From Mollicutes bacterium (GTDB lineage Bacteria > Bacillota_I > Bacilli_A > Izemoplasmatales > Izemoplasmataceae): a stretch of 64,000 nucleotides of DNA. The position numbers and the translations under genes are program-made. This document shows positions 25,142-32,878 of this stretch, piece after piece (the stretch's first letter is position 1; each line of letters opens with the position of its first letter). Location of the stretch: the NCBI GenBank assembly GCA_003553945.1, contig PWEL01000038.1, forward strand, positions 31,028 to 95,027. The letters are read 5' to 3'. Below the pieces are notes generated by a model, which saw only the letters and a program-made list of their open reading frames with translations, was not told the origin of the DNA and made no database searches.

Positions 25142-26208
25142 TATGCATCCTCCTTGAGCGCGGCGCGCACATGCTCGACAATCTCTTCGGGCTCGGGGAC
25201 GACGCCGCCGGTGCGGCCGAAGAAATCGAGCTTGTAACGTCCGTTGTTGATGATCTGTACGTCCTGATGCATCTGTCCGAGACTCATCTCAAGCGTGATC
25301 AGGCTATGCGTGCGCTCCGGCAATGCCTCGAACGCCTTCTTTGGGAACGGGAACAAGGAGATCGGACGGATCATGCCGACCTTCACGCCTTCCTCCCTGA
25401 GCATTTGCACGGCATTGCGCGCGACACGCGCCATCGTTCCGTAAGCGACAAAAACGATATCCGCATCCTCTGTCTCGATCATCTCGTAGCGCTGTTCCTT
25501 TTCGCGCATTTCATCGTATTTGCCCTTGAGTTTCAGATTATGCTCTTCTAGCTTATAGGGGTCGAGATAGAGCGACGCGATCCGGTTGCGGTATCCGCGT
25601 TCCCCGTAACCACCGTCCGCGGCCCATTCCTTCTTGCCGGCCGCCTGCGTCTTCTCAGTCTCTTCAAGGGTGATCGGCTCCATCATCTGTCCGAGCAGCC
25701 CATCGACCGCGACCATGACGGGATTGCGGTAATGATCGGCGAGCGGAAAGCTCTCCTTGATGAGGTCGACCGCCTCCTGCAGGTTTTCGGGGGCGAAGGA
25801 AAGCACCTTGTAGTCGCCGTTGCCGCCGCCGCGCGTGATCTGGTTGTAGTCGGACTGGCTGGGCTGGATGCCGCCGAGCCCCGGTCCGCCGCGCATGACG
25901 TTGATGATGACGCAGGGGATCTCGCTCCCGGCGAGATAGCTTATGCCCTCTTGCTTCAGGGCGATGCCCGGACTAGAAGAGGATGTCAGAACTCTCGCGC
26001 CGGCGCCGCCGGCGCCGTAGACCATGTTGATGGCCGCGACTTCGCTCTCGGCCTGCACGAAGACACGGTCGTTCGCGGGCATGTGATGGGAGAGATATTC
26101 GGGCAGCTCGTTCTGCGGCGTGATAGGGTAGCCGAAGAACGCATCGGCACCACCTTTGATCGCTGCGAGCGCCATCGCTTCATTGCCTTTCATCAATACC
26201 TTGCTCAC
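25141..26208 (-). CDS. 2-oxoacid:ferredoxin oxidoreductase, alpha subunit (2-oxoisovalerate type)
   Basis: Large subunit with the pyrimidine-binding and transketolase C-terminal domains. It has 355 residues. The N-terminal VLMKGNEAMALAAIKGG, GYPITPQNELPEYLS and VQAESEVAAINMVYGA segments are those of proteins named VorB (3-methyl-2-oxobutanoate:ferredoxin oxidoreductase). SSSSPGIALKQEGISY and RGGPGLGGIQPSQSDY follow. The start is GTG at 26208 overlapping the ferredoxin-subunit stop (GTGA). Assignment to branched-chain oxoacids rests on this resemblance plus the operon. Confidence 0.93.
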   Translation of the reverse strand: MSKVLMKGNEAMALAAIKGGADAFFGYPITPQNELPEYLSHHMPANDRVFVQAESEVAAINMVYGAGGAGARVLTSSSSPGIALKQEGISYLAGSEIPCVIINVMRGGPGLGGIQPSQSDYNQITRGGGNGDYKVLSFAPENLQEAVDLIKESFPLADHYRNPVMVAVDGLLGQMMEPITLEETEKTQAAGKKEWAADGGYGERGYRNRIASLYLDPYKLEEHNLKLKGKYDEMREKEQRYEMIETEDADIVFVAYGTMARVARNAVQMLREEGVKVGMIRPISLFPFPKKAFEALPERTHSLITLEMSLGQMHQDVQIINNGRYKLDFFGRTGGVVPEPEEIVEHVRAALKEDA

Positions 26209-26438
26209 TTTGACCCCTCCTTCACGAACCGCTCCACGGTGATCACGTTATCCGGGCACATCATCGCGCAGAACGAGCAGGCGATGCATTGTTCCGGATC
26301 CGTCACATAGAGCGGTGTGTAGCCTTTTTTGTTGGTCTTGCTCCGGTCGAGGTCGAGGATGTCGACCGGACACGGATGAATGCAAAGACCGCAGCCCTTA
26401 CATCTGTCCTCATCGATGATAATCCTTCCTTTTGCCAT
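26205..26438 (-). CDS. 2-oxoacid:ferredoxin oxidoreductase, delta (ferredoxin) subunit
   Basis: 77-residue polyferredoxin-like subunit carrying two 4Fe-4S clusters: CKGCGLCIHPCP (near 17-28) and CIACSFCAMMCP (near 53-64). It passes electrons from the TPP site to free ferredoxin. AGGAGG precedes the ATG. It is the first of four oxidoreductase genes and overlaps the alpha subunit by 4 nt. Confidence 0.93.
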   Translation of the reverse strand: MAKGRIIIDEDRCKGCGLCIHPCPVDILDLDRSKTNKKGYTPLYVTDPEQCIACSFCAMMCPDNVITVERFVKEGSK

Positions 26439-26447
26439 AGTAGCCTC

Positions 26448-27101
26448 CTATAACCACGTTTTGGCAAGGTAGCGCCTTAGGGGCCTCACAGTGCCGGAGA
26501 AATCGCTCTCCTTCACATCCACATTTTCAGGATGGAACGTGTAGACGATGGGGATGTCTGTTTCGGCAGAGACCTCCCTCAGGATGCTCTCACCTTGCTG
26601 GATGGTTGATGCGTCGGTTTCACGCATGAGATTGGAATTGTTTACAAGTCCGCTCACTCTCAGCTGGGCGGCGCCCTCGAGCGTCTGTATGAGTGATACG
26701 ATCTTTTCGGTGGTGCTTGTCTCCGGACGGAATACGTTGATGACAACGAAGAAATCAAGGGGCGTCTCGGCGTCGATCAGACTGCTGAACTGTCTCATGA
26801 GTTTCGCCCCGGCCTTTGTGCCGGCGAGGTCGTAGACAGCGCGGAGCGATGTGTCGATGAATGGGCGCCTGCTACCGGCGCTGATATACGGCAGGTCGCT
26901 CCCTGAAGATCTCGGCAGCGATGACTCGATGAGATCGACACCGTGTCGCGTCAATAAATCGTGGACACTACGGGAGCGGAAATAGGGATTGACGACATCA
27001 AGGTCGATGAGGGCATCGAGCTTGAAATCGATTGCGAGATTTACGGCGATCTCCGTCTTTCCCGCTCCGTAGTGTCCACTGATTACAGTCAGTCGCTTCA
27101 T
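26448..27101 (-). CDS. P-loop ATPase (CobQ/MinD/ParA-like) of the oxidoreductase cluster
   Basis: 217 residues from ATG at 27101, which overlaps the dehydrogenase stop by one base (TGATG); the TTG at 27104 is a weaker choice. Walker A is SGHYGAGKTE (9-18). The DLDVVNPYFRSR segment is a deviant switch I/Walker A' region. FFVVINVFRPET carries the NTPase strand. Such proteins often lie beside 2-oxoacid:ferredoxin oxidoreductase genes, and a role in cluster insertion or enzyme assembly is plausible but not demonstrated by anything in the sequence. Confidence 0.75.
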   Translation of the reverse strand: MKRLTVISGHYGAGKTEIAVNLAIDFKLDALIDLDVVNPYFRSRSVHDLLTRHGVDLIESSLPRSSGSDLPYISAGSRRPFIDTSLRAVYDLAGTKAGAKLMRQFSSLIDAETPLDFFVVINVFRPETSTTEKIVSLIQTLEGAAQLRVSGLVNNSNLMRETDASTIQQGESILREVSAETDIPIVYTFHPENVDVKESDFSGTVRPLRRYLAKTWL

Positions 27102-28177
27102 CAACGGTTGATGGTGTTGGACTGGATCCTGCCGATCTCCTCGATGCGGTTGCGGGCGAAGATCTTCGCCGCTTCCTGGGTATGCGTATCGTTATCGCGG
27201 GCCACTTTATAGATATCGAGGATCCTGTCGTGGATGCTTTCTATCTCGTTGAAGGCTTTCTCCCGGTTGTAGCCTTCCGGATGAAGCTCGTGAGAGACGT
27301 TGATCAGACCGCCGGCGTTGATGACGAAATCGGGCGCATAGAGGATGCCTTTGTCCTTGAGGGCCTGGCCGTGCTTCTCTTCATCTTCGAGTACGTTATT
27401 GGCAGTACCGGCGACGATCGGGGCCTTCAGACACTCGACTGTCTCGTCGTTGATGACAGCGCCCAGCGCACAGGGGGCGAAGACATCGACGTCGAGCTCG
27501 CAGATGCTTTCAGGCTTGACGAATTCAACGCTGGGATACTTGTCATTGATCTTTTCAATATGCTTTTCATTGATCTCGGTGAAATAGATCTTCTCGGCGC
27601 CCGCCTCGAGCAGATAGCCGATAAGATAGTCCCCGGTCTGTCCGGCGCCCTGTACGGCATAGGAGTATTTGCTGATGTCATTGTCGCCGTATTTCTCCTT
27701 GAGGGATGCGCGGATGCCGTGGAAGGCTCCCCAGGCCGTAGCCGGAGAGGGATTGCCGCTTTTTTCCGGAATGGCGACGACGTGGTCGGTCTCCATGTTG
27801 ATGTACTTCATCGCCTTCACATCGGTATTGACATCGGGCGCGGTGATATAACGTCCGCCGAGTGTCTGGACATACCGTCCGAACGCCCTGAAATATGCTT
27901 CGGACTTGACTTTTTCAGGATCGCCGATCAGCACTGACTTGCCGCCGCCGAGATTGAGACCGGCGCATGCGGCCTTGTACGTCATGCCGCGGGCGAGACG
28001 AAGCACATCGAGCGTCGCTTCTTCCTCGTCATCATAGTTCCAGAGCCTCGTGCCACCCAGGGACGGACCCAGGGTCGTGTTGTGGATGCACGTGATGCCT
28101 TTGAGACCCGTGCTCTCGTCATGGAAGAACACAAGTTGCTCGTATCCGTGCTTCTCCATGTACTCGAATTTTTTCAT
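27101..28177 (-). CDS. bcd: Leucine/valine dehydrogenase (Glu/Leu/Phe/Val dehydrogenase family)
   Basis: NAD-dependent oxidative deamination of branched-chain amino acids to 2-oxoacids, the substrate step for the adjacent oxidoreductase. It has 358 residues. The catalytic lysines lie in RGMTYKAACAGLNLGGGKSV. Conserved GRYITAPDVNTDVKAM and NPSPATAWGAFHGI are characteristic of Leu/Val dehydrogenases. The dinucleotide-binding loop is VQGAGQTGDYL, with Gln-Thr replacing the common Asn-Val. It heads the operon, with a promoter at 28246-28274 and GGGAGG before the ATG. Confidence 0.92.
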   Translation of the reverse strand: MKKFEYMEKHGYEQLVFFHDESTGLKGITCIHNTTLGPSLGGTRLWNYDDEEEATLDVLRLARGMTYKAACAGLNLGGGKSVLIGDPEKVKSEAYFRAFGRYVQTLGGRYITAPDVNTDVKAMKYINMETDHVVAIPEKSGNPSPATAWGAFHGIRASLKEKYGDNDISKYSYAVQGAGQTGDYLIGYLLEAGAEKIYFTEINEKHIEKINDKYPSVEFVKPESICELDVDVFAPCALGAVINDETVECLKAPIVAGTANNVLEDEEKHGQALKDKGILYAPDFVINAGGLINVSHELHPEGYNREKAFNEIESIHDRILDIYKVARDNDTHTQEAAKIFARNRIEEIGRIQSNTINR

Positions 28178-28224
28178 TAAAAAAGCCTCCCTTTAGAGAA
28201 TTAGTGCACAAAATTTAAACGCTA

Positions 28225-28238
28225 TGAAAGCGTTTTTA
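28225..28238 (-). promoter_or_regulatory. cre-like operator at the start of the branched-chain operon
   Basis: The plus strand reads TGAAAGCGTTTTTA, matching the CcpA consensus TGWNANCGNTNWCA at all but one defined position. It is embedded in a perfect inverted repeat AAACGC-7nt-GCGTTT (28217-28235). The site spans the predicted start of transcription (about 28238), where binding would repress. No ccpA gene is in the window. Confidence 0.6.
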
Positions 28239-28245
28239 CAATGTG

Positions 28246-28274
28246 ATTATATCATGCCGCGCCCTTTCTTGCAA
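28246..28274 (-). promoter_or_regulatory. Sigma-A-type promoter of the branched-chain amino acid operon
   Basis: On the minus strand TTGCAA (28269-28274) and a perfect TATAAT (28246-28251) are 17 nt apart. About 60 nt of leader follow before the bcd ATG. Confidence 0.8.
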
Positions 28275-28316
28275 TCCCAAAAAAGTCCTCCCGCTACTTC
28301 TGAAAAGGGCATCACT

Positions 28317-28346
28317 AAAAAATAAGCCCTCGGCTGAGGGCTTATT
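28317..28346 (-). terminator. Rho-independent terminator after leuS
   Basis: An 11-bp stem AATAAGCCCTC / GAGGGCTTATT (28321-28331, 28336-28346) with a 4-nt loop is followed on the minus strand by a T run. It overlaps the leuS stop codon (28342-28344). Confidence 0.9.
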
Positions 28347-30741
28347 GAGCGACGACATTGACGAGTTTATTGGGAACGACAATGACTTTCTGGATGTCCT
28401 TTCCTTCGGTGAAACGTTGTATGCGGTCATTGTCGAGGGCTATTCGCTCGAGTGTCTCCTTATCGGTGTCCTTCGCGACTTCCGTCTTCGCACGCACTTT
28501 TCCGTTGACGCTCAGGACGACTGTGACTTTCTCGGCTTCAAGCTTCTTTTCATCCGCTTCGGGGAAGGGGGCGAAGACGAGGGAGTCGTTTCCGAGACGT
28601 TCATTGAGTTCTTCAGCCATATGCGGCGCGAACGGGTTCAAGAGTCTCAGAAGGGTCTCGAAGGCGGATACGCTGATCGCTTCACGCTTCGAGGCTTCAT
28701 TGACGAATGTCATGAGCTTCGAGACCGCAGTGTTGAACTTGACGGCTTCTATGTCCTCATCGACACCGGCGATGGTGCGATGGAGTTCGGCGGTGAGGGC
28801 ATCGTCATCCTCGACGTCACCGACCTTCTCATAGAGGCGCCATACCTTGTCGAGGAACCGTCGCGCCCCCTTGACGCCGCTTTCGCTCCAGGGGGTGGAC
28901 TGTTCATAGTCGCCGATGAACATGATATAGACGCGCAGCGTGTCGGCGCCGTAGGTCTCGATGACATCGACGGGGTCGACGACATTGCCTTTCGACTTGC
29001 TCATCTTGTTGCCGTCGGGGCCGAGGATGAGCCCTTGCGCGGTACGCTTCCTGAAGGGTTCCTTCGTCGGCACCACACCGATATCGTAGAGGAACTGATG
29101 CCAGAACCTCGCATAGATGACGTGGCGCGTCACATGCTCCATGCCGCCGTTATACCAATCGACATTGAGCCAGTATTCCAGCTTGGGGTAATTCGCGAGC
29201 ACCCTGTCATTATCGGGGTCGATATAGCGGAGGAAATACCAGCTGCTCCCCGCCCACTGGGGCATGGTGTCCGTCTCGCGCTCGGCCGGGCCGCCGCAGG
29301 AAGGACAGGTCGTATGGACGAATTCCTCCACCGAGGCGAGAGGACTCTCGCCGTCCTCGCTCGGCGCTACCTCGTCGACCTCCGGCAGGCTGACGGGCAG
29401 GTCGTCTTCGGGCACGGGGACCATGCCGCACTGCGGGCAATGGATGATGGGGATGGGCTCGCCCCAGTAGCGCTGGCGGTTGAAGGCCCAGTCCTTCATC
29501 TTATAGTTGACGGCGCGTTCGCCGAGACCATCCGCCTCCAGACGGTCGTTCATCGTCTCGATCGCGTCGGCGACATCCAGTCCATTGATGAAATCGCTGT
29601 TGACGAGCGTGCCTTCCTCGACGTCCGTGTACGCCTCCCGCTCGATGTCACCGCCCTTGATGACCTCCACGACGGGGAGGTCGTGCTCGTGGGCGAAGGC
29701 GTAATCCCTATCATCATGTGCGGGGACTGCCATGATCGCGCCGGTGCCGTAGTCCATCATGACATAATCCGCCACGAACACAGGAATCCTATCCTTTGTA
29801 AAGGGATGCACGGCTTCGAGACCTTCCACCTTGACGCCGCTTTTGTCCTTCGAGAGCTCCTTGCGTTCGAACTCCGTCTTCTCCTTCGCTTTTCGCTGAT
29901 AACTTTCGATGGCCGCCTTGTTCTCGATCTTCTCCGACTCCCTGCTGAGGATCGGGTGCTCGGGGGCGATGACCATGAAGGTCGCCCCGAACAGGGTGTC
30001 GGGCCGTGTGGTGAACACCTTGAGCTGTTCGTCCGAATCCGCGATGGGGAAATAGATGTGCGCCCCTTCGCTCTTGCCGATCCAGTTGCGCTGTTCGCGC
30101 TTGATGCGCGGCAGGGTCTCGAGCGATTCAAGGCCTTCGAGGAGTCTCTCGGCGTATCTGGTGATGCGCAGGAACCAGACGTCCTTCTCCTTCTGGACGA
30201 CCGTGCTGCCGCAGCGGTCGCATTCACCGCCCTGGGATTCCTCGTTCGAGAGGACGACCTTGCAGGAAGGACAGAAGTTCACATTCGTCGTGCTCCTATA
30301 GGCGAGGTCATGCTTGAAAAGCTGCAGAAAGATCCACTGCGTCCACTTGTAATAGTCAGGGTCCGTCGTATCGACGAGGCGGGAGAAATCGAAACTGTAT
30401 CCCATCCGCTTGAGCTGTCCGGTGAAGATACTGATGTTCTCGTCGGTGATCTTCCTGGGATGGACGCCTTTCTCCATCGCATAGTTCTCCGTCGGCAGCC
30501 CGAACGCATCGAAGCCGATGGGGAAGAGGACGTTATAACCCTCCATACGACGTTTCCTGGAGACAACCTCCAGGCTCGTGTAGGCACGTATGTGCCCCAC
30601 GTGCATGCCGGTGCCCGAGGGATAGGGAAACTCGACAAGGGAATAGTATTTCGGCTTCTCGCCGAAATCCTCCGCTTTGAACGCATCAGTCGCGAACCAG
30701 CGCTCCTGCCACTTTTCTTCAATCTCCTTGTGATTGTACAT
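28342..30741 (-). CDS. leuS: Leucyl-tRNA synthetase
   Basis: Charges tRNA-Leu. It has 799 residues from ATG at 30741, preceded by AAGGAG; the longer frame to 30780 lies inside the T-box terminator and is not translated. The HIGH motif is GTGMHVGHIRAY and the KMSKS motif is GNKMSKSKGN. The CP1 editing domain is present, with zinc-ribbon cysteines CPSC and CDRC near 155-180. The C-terminal domain (VVLSVNGKVRAKTEV) is complete. Expression is controlled by the leucine T-box at 30757-30965. Confidence 0.97.
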   Translation of the reverse strand: MYNHKEIEEKWQERWFATDAFKAEDFGEKPKYYSLVEFPYPSGTGMHVGHIRAYTSLEVVSRKRRMEGYNVLFPIGFDAFGLPTENYAMEKGVHPRKITDENISIFTGQLKRMGYSFDFSRLVDTTDPDYYKWTQWIFLQLFKHDLAYRSTTNVNFCPSCKVVLSNEESQGGECDRCGSTVVQKEKDVWFLRITRYAERLLEGLESLETLPRIKREQRNWIGKSEGAHIYFPIADSDEQLKVFTTRPDTLFGATFMVIAPEHPILSRESEKIENKAAIESYQRKAKEKTEFERKELSKDKSGVKVEGLEAVHPFTKDRIPVFVADYVMMDYGTGAIMAVPAHDDRDYAFAHEHDLPVVEVIKGGDIEREAYTDVEEGTLVNSDFINGLDVADAIETMNDRLEADGLGERAVNYKMKDWAFNRQRYWGEPIPIIHCPQCGMVPVPEDDLPVSLPEVDEVAPSEDGESPLASVEEFVHTTCPSCGGPAERETDTMPQWAGSSWYFLRYIDPDNDRVLANYPKLEYWLNVDWYNGGMEHVTRHVIYARFWHQFLYDIGVVPTKEPFRKRTAQGLILGPDGNKMSKSKGNVVDPVDVIETYGADTLRVYIMFIGDYEQSTPWSESGVKGARRFLDKVWRLYEKVGDVEDDDALTAELHRTIAGVDEDIEAVKFNTAVSKLMTFVNEASKREAISVSAFETLLRLLNPFAPHMAEELNERLGNDSLVFAPFPEADEKKLEAEKVTVVLSVNGKVRAKTEVAKDTDKETLERIALDNDRIQRFTEGKDIQKVIVVPNKLVNVVAQ

Positions 30742-30756
30742 CGTCTCACTCCTTCT

Positions 30757-30965
30757 GAATAAAAAACACCCTATTCGCAAAGGGCGAACAGGGCCGCGGT
30801 ACCACCTTTTTATCCACTCTCTCCCTTAACGCGGGGCACGGCCGGGCATTTCCTCCCGGCTGCTAGGCGGACGAGTTCACCCGTGGCGTTCCCGGTTCAC
30901 AGCGACCACCGGGTCTCTTTGAAACGGCCGTGCAGGCTACTGCTTCCGCATCCAGGCAGTTGTAA
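30757..30965 (-). ncRNA. T-box leader (leucine) upstream of leuS
   Basis: The minus-strand leader contains the T-box core AAGGTGGTACCGCG (30795-30808), which pairs with the acceptor end of uncharged tRNA. A Stem I with AGUA on its 5' side is opposed by GAA-CUC; the CUC (complement of 30873-30875) is the Leu specifier codon. A terminator stem (CCCTGTTCGC / GCGAATAGGG, 30770-30793) followed by a T run (30761-30766) precedes the leuS ribosome-binding site. Uncharged tRNA-Leu is expected to stabilise the antiterminator and switch leuS on. Confidence 0.93.
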
Positions 30966-30969
30966 AGAC

Positions 30970-30998
30970 ATATTAGCACATTTCTCGCAACGTGACAA
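30970..30998 (-). promoter_or_regulatory. Sigma-A-type promoter for the leuS leader
   Basis: On the minus strand TTGTCA (30993-30998) and TAATAT (30970-30975) are 17 nt apart, with a TG one base before the -10. The -35 lies in a GTGAC-CTT-GTCAC hairpin just before the upstream gene's stop codon. Confidence 0.7.
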
Positions 30999-31000
30999 GG

Positions 31001-31828
31001 TCACTTGCGGGTCTTCTTCAAAAGTTCATAACCGAGCTTGCTGGTCTGGCGGAACGCGATGAAGAGCAGCACCAGAAACAGGATGATGGAGAACTGCATG
31101 ATGTCGTAGAACTGATTGAAGATCAGCACCGCGAACAAAAGCGTCGACGCGTAGGTGATCATCGTGAACATCTGCCTGAACGGCACCCCCGGAATCCGGA
31201 AACCGATCAGATAGCTGTTGAGGAGCACAAAGATGAGGAATATGACAACCCCCGAGAAGAACGACCCGATGATCTGAGGGGCACCCCAAAGCAGACGGTA
31301 ATCGACGAGCATGCTGTCGATGCTTCCAAAGAGCGCGCTGAAAAGCGCCTCTTCCTCCTCCTCGGTCTCGGGATTCAACGTCACATCATGCATGGAGTCT
31401 TCCAGTTCCTCTATATCCACCGCATGGACAGGGTCCCCGAACGCCGTCGGGACGAAGAAATGGACCGCTTCATCGTGAATGACCACATGCGCCGTGTACC
31501 CTCCGTAAGCTTCCGTGTCGAGTGTATCATGGGAATCGACGGAGAACTGGACACCTCCGTGGGTGAACAGCGCATCACGCGTCGGCGCGGCGCAGAACAG
31601 TCTGGCGTTGACGATATCGCAGTCCTCTTCGGGCGGTGTGTAGGCTTCACGGATCTCCCGCTGCTGTGAAAAGGACAGACCGTCGTAGGTGACGACATCG
31701 GCGAATGCCGGAAGCGCGAAAAGCGCAGCGAAAAAAAGTATATAGAGAAAGACATAGAACAGGCTGTCTTTCCGGTATTGTATGAGATTGCCCGGCGCGA
31801 CAATCGAATCTCTGAACCTGTCGAACAT
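31001..31828 (-). CDS. DUF1189-type membrane protein
   Basis: 275 residues from ATG at 31828, which has GAGGG 6 nt upstream; an ATG at 31834 directly abuts that site. One helix near 25-45 ends in ALPAFADVV. A soluble, acidic, outward-facing middle region follows (about 50-180), then three helices in the last 95 residues. The N-terminal pattern F-x-D-S-I-V-A-P followed by YRKDSLFYVFLY and the C-terminal helices fit DUF1189. Function is unknown. Its stop lies within the leuS promoter region, so the two genes are adjacent but separately started. Confidence 0.72.
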   Translation of the reverse strand: MFDRFRDSIVAPGNLIQYRKDSLFYVFLYILFFAALFALPAFADVVTYDGLSFSQQREIREAYTPPEEDCDIVNARLFCAAPTRDALFTHGGVQFSVDSHDTLDTEAYGGYTAHVVIHDEAVHFFVPTAFGDPVHAVDIEELEDSMHDVTLNPETEEEEEALFSALFGSIDSMLVDYRLLWGAPQIIGSFFSGVVIFLIFVLLNSYLIGFRIPGVPFRQMFTMITYASTLLFAVLIFNQFYDIMQFSIILFLVLLFIAFRQTSKLGYELLKKTRK

Positions 31829-31915
31829 GCGCATCCCTCATTTGAAATGTCATGGTTATTGTAACACATTCACCCCTTCCCCGCTAAAAATTATGTTAAA
31901 ATTAGGGAGGAAAGG

Positions 31916-32851
31916 ATGAGAGCCATGTTCACGCATCGCGAAAAGCGTTATCGGACGCTCAGCGACACCATGAAGAATCGTTTCGGGAAGAAAGTGTTCA
32001 AGGTCCCGCTGAACGGTGGGTTCACCTGCCCGAACAAGGACGGCACGAAGGGCGAAGGCGGCTGTATCTACTGCTCCCCTTCGGGGAGCGGCGACTTCAA
32101 CGCCGACTACCGCCTGCCGCTTGAAAAACAGTATGAGACAGTCAAAAAGAAACTCCTGAAGAAATGGCCCGACGCCTACACCATGCCCTACTTTCAAGCC
32201 AATACCAATACCTACAAGCCTGTCGGCGCATTGCGGAAGCTCTTCGAAGAAGCGCTGACGCTCGATGAGAACATCGTCGGACTGAGCGTCGCCACCCGTT
32301 GCGACGCCCTTTCCGAAGAGAAGATCGACCTGCTCGACGAACTCAATGACCGCACCTATATCCAGCTTGAACTCGGTCTTCAGACGGTGAATCCCCGCAC
32401 GGCCGCCCTCATCAATCGCGGGCATGATTTGAAATGCTTCGATGACGCTGTCGGGAAGCTCAGGAAAAGGGGCATCGACGTCGTCGTCCACATCATCAAC
32501 GGCCTGCCCTTCGAGAATGAGGACGACATGCTCAGGACCATAGAGCACCTCAACTCCCTCGACATCCAGGGCCTCAAGATCCACATGCTCCATGTCATGA
32601 AACACACACCGCTTGAAGATATGTACCAAGAAGGCATCTTCAAGCTTCTCACACGAGCGGAATATGTCGACATCACCGTCAAACAGATCGAAAGACTAAA
32701 CCCGGACGTCGTCCTGCACCGCCTGACGGGGGATGCACCGAAAGAGACACTGATCGCTCCCGCCTGGACGGCGAAGAAATTCGTGGTGATGAACGAAATC
32801 GACAAGCTGCTGAGAAAAAAGGACACCTATCAGGGCATCTATCACGGATAA
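31916..32851 (+). CDS. Radical SAM protein, TIGR01212 (YhcC/YtqA) family
   Basis: 311 residues; one of only two plus-strand genes here. The atypical radical SAM cysteines are spaced CPNKDGTKGEGGCIYC, typical of this family, not the usual CxxxCxxC. EALTLDENIVGLSVATRCD and LELGLQTVNPRTAALINRGH follow in the barrel. The YhcC/YtqA group is reported to act on RNA or related substrates, but the exact reaction cannot be read from sequence. GGGAGG precedes ATG 31916 by 5 nt. The gene is followed immediately by a strong terminator. Confidence 0.9.
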   Translation: MRAMFTHREKRYRTLSDTMKNRFGKKVFKVPLNGGFTCPNKDGTKGEGGCIYCSPSGSGDFNADYRLPLEKQYETVKKKLLKKWPDAYTMPYFQANTNTYKPVGALRKLFEEALTLDENIVGLSVATRCDALSEEKIDLLDELNDRTYIQLELGLQTVNPRTAALINRGHDLKCFDDAVGKLRKRGIDVVVHIINGLPFENEDDMLRTIEHLNSLDIQGLKIHMLHVMKHTPLEDMYQEGIFKLLTRAEYVDITVKQIERLNPDVVLHRLTGDAPKETLIAPAWTAKKFVVMNEIDKLLRKKDTYQGIYHG

Positions 32852-32878
32852 GCGCCGCATTCACGCGGCGCTTTTTTC
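32850..32878 (+). terminator. Rho-independent terminator after the radical SAM gene
   Basis: A 9-bp perfect stem AAGCGCCGC / GCGGCGCTT (32850-32858, 32865-32873) is followed on the plus strand by a T run. It overlaps the stop codons of both converging genes. The minus-strand side lacks a T run, so termination of the convergent operon here is less certain. Confidence 0.9.

Noticed and set aside
28243-30762. 839-codon open frame on the plus strand opposite leuS
   Set aside because: It is an antisense shadow: leuS has clear motifs, and GC-rich codon use commonly leaves the opposite strand open. No ribosome-binding site or recognisable domain is present.
30976-31010. Terminator of the DUF1189 gene
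   Set aside because: CGCAAGTGAC/GTCAC-G-TTGCG forms a good stem over the stop codon, but no T run follows and it overlaps the leuS -35, so it was not called.
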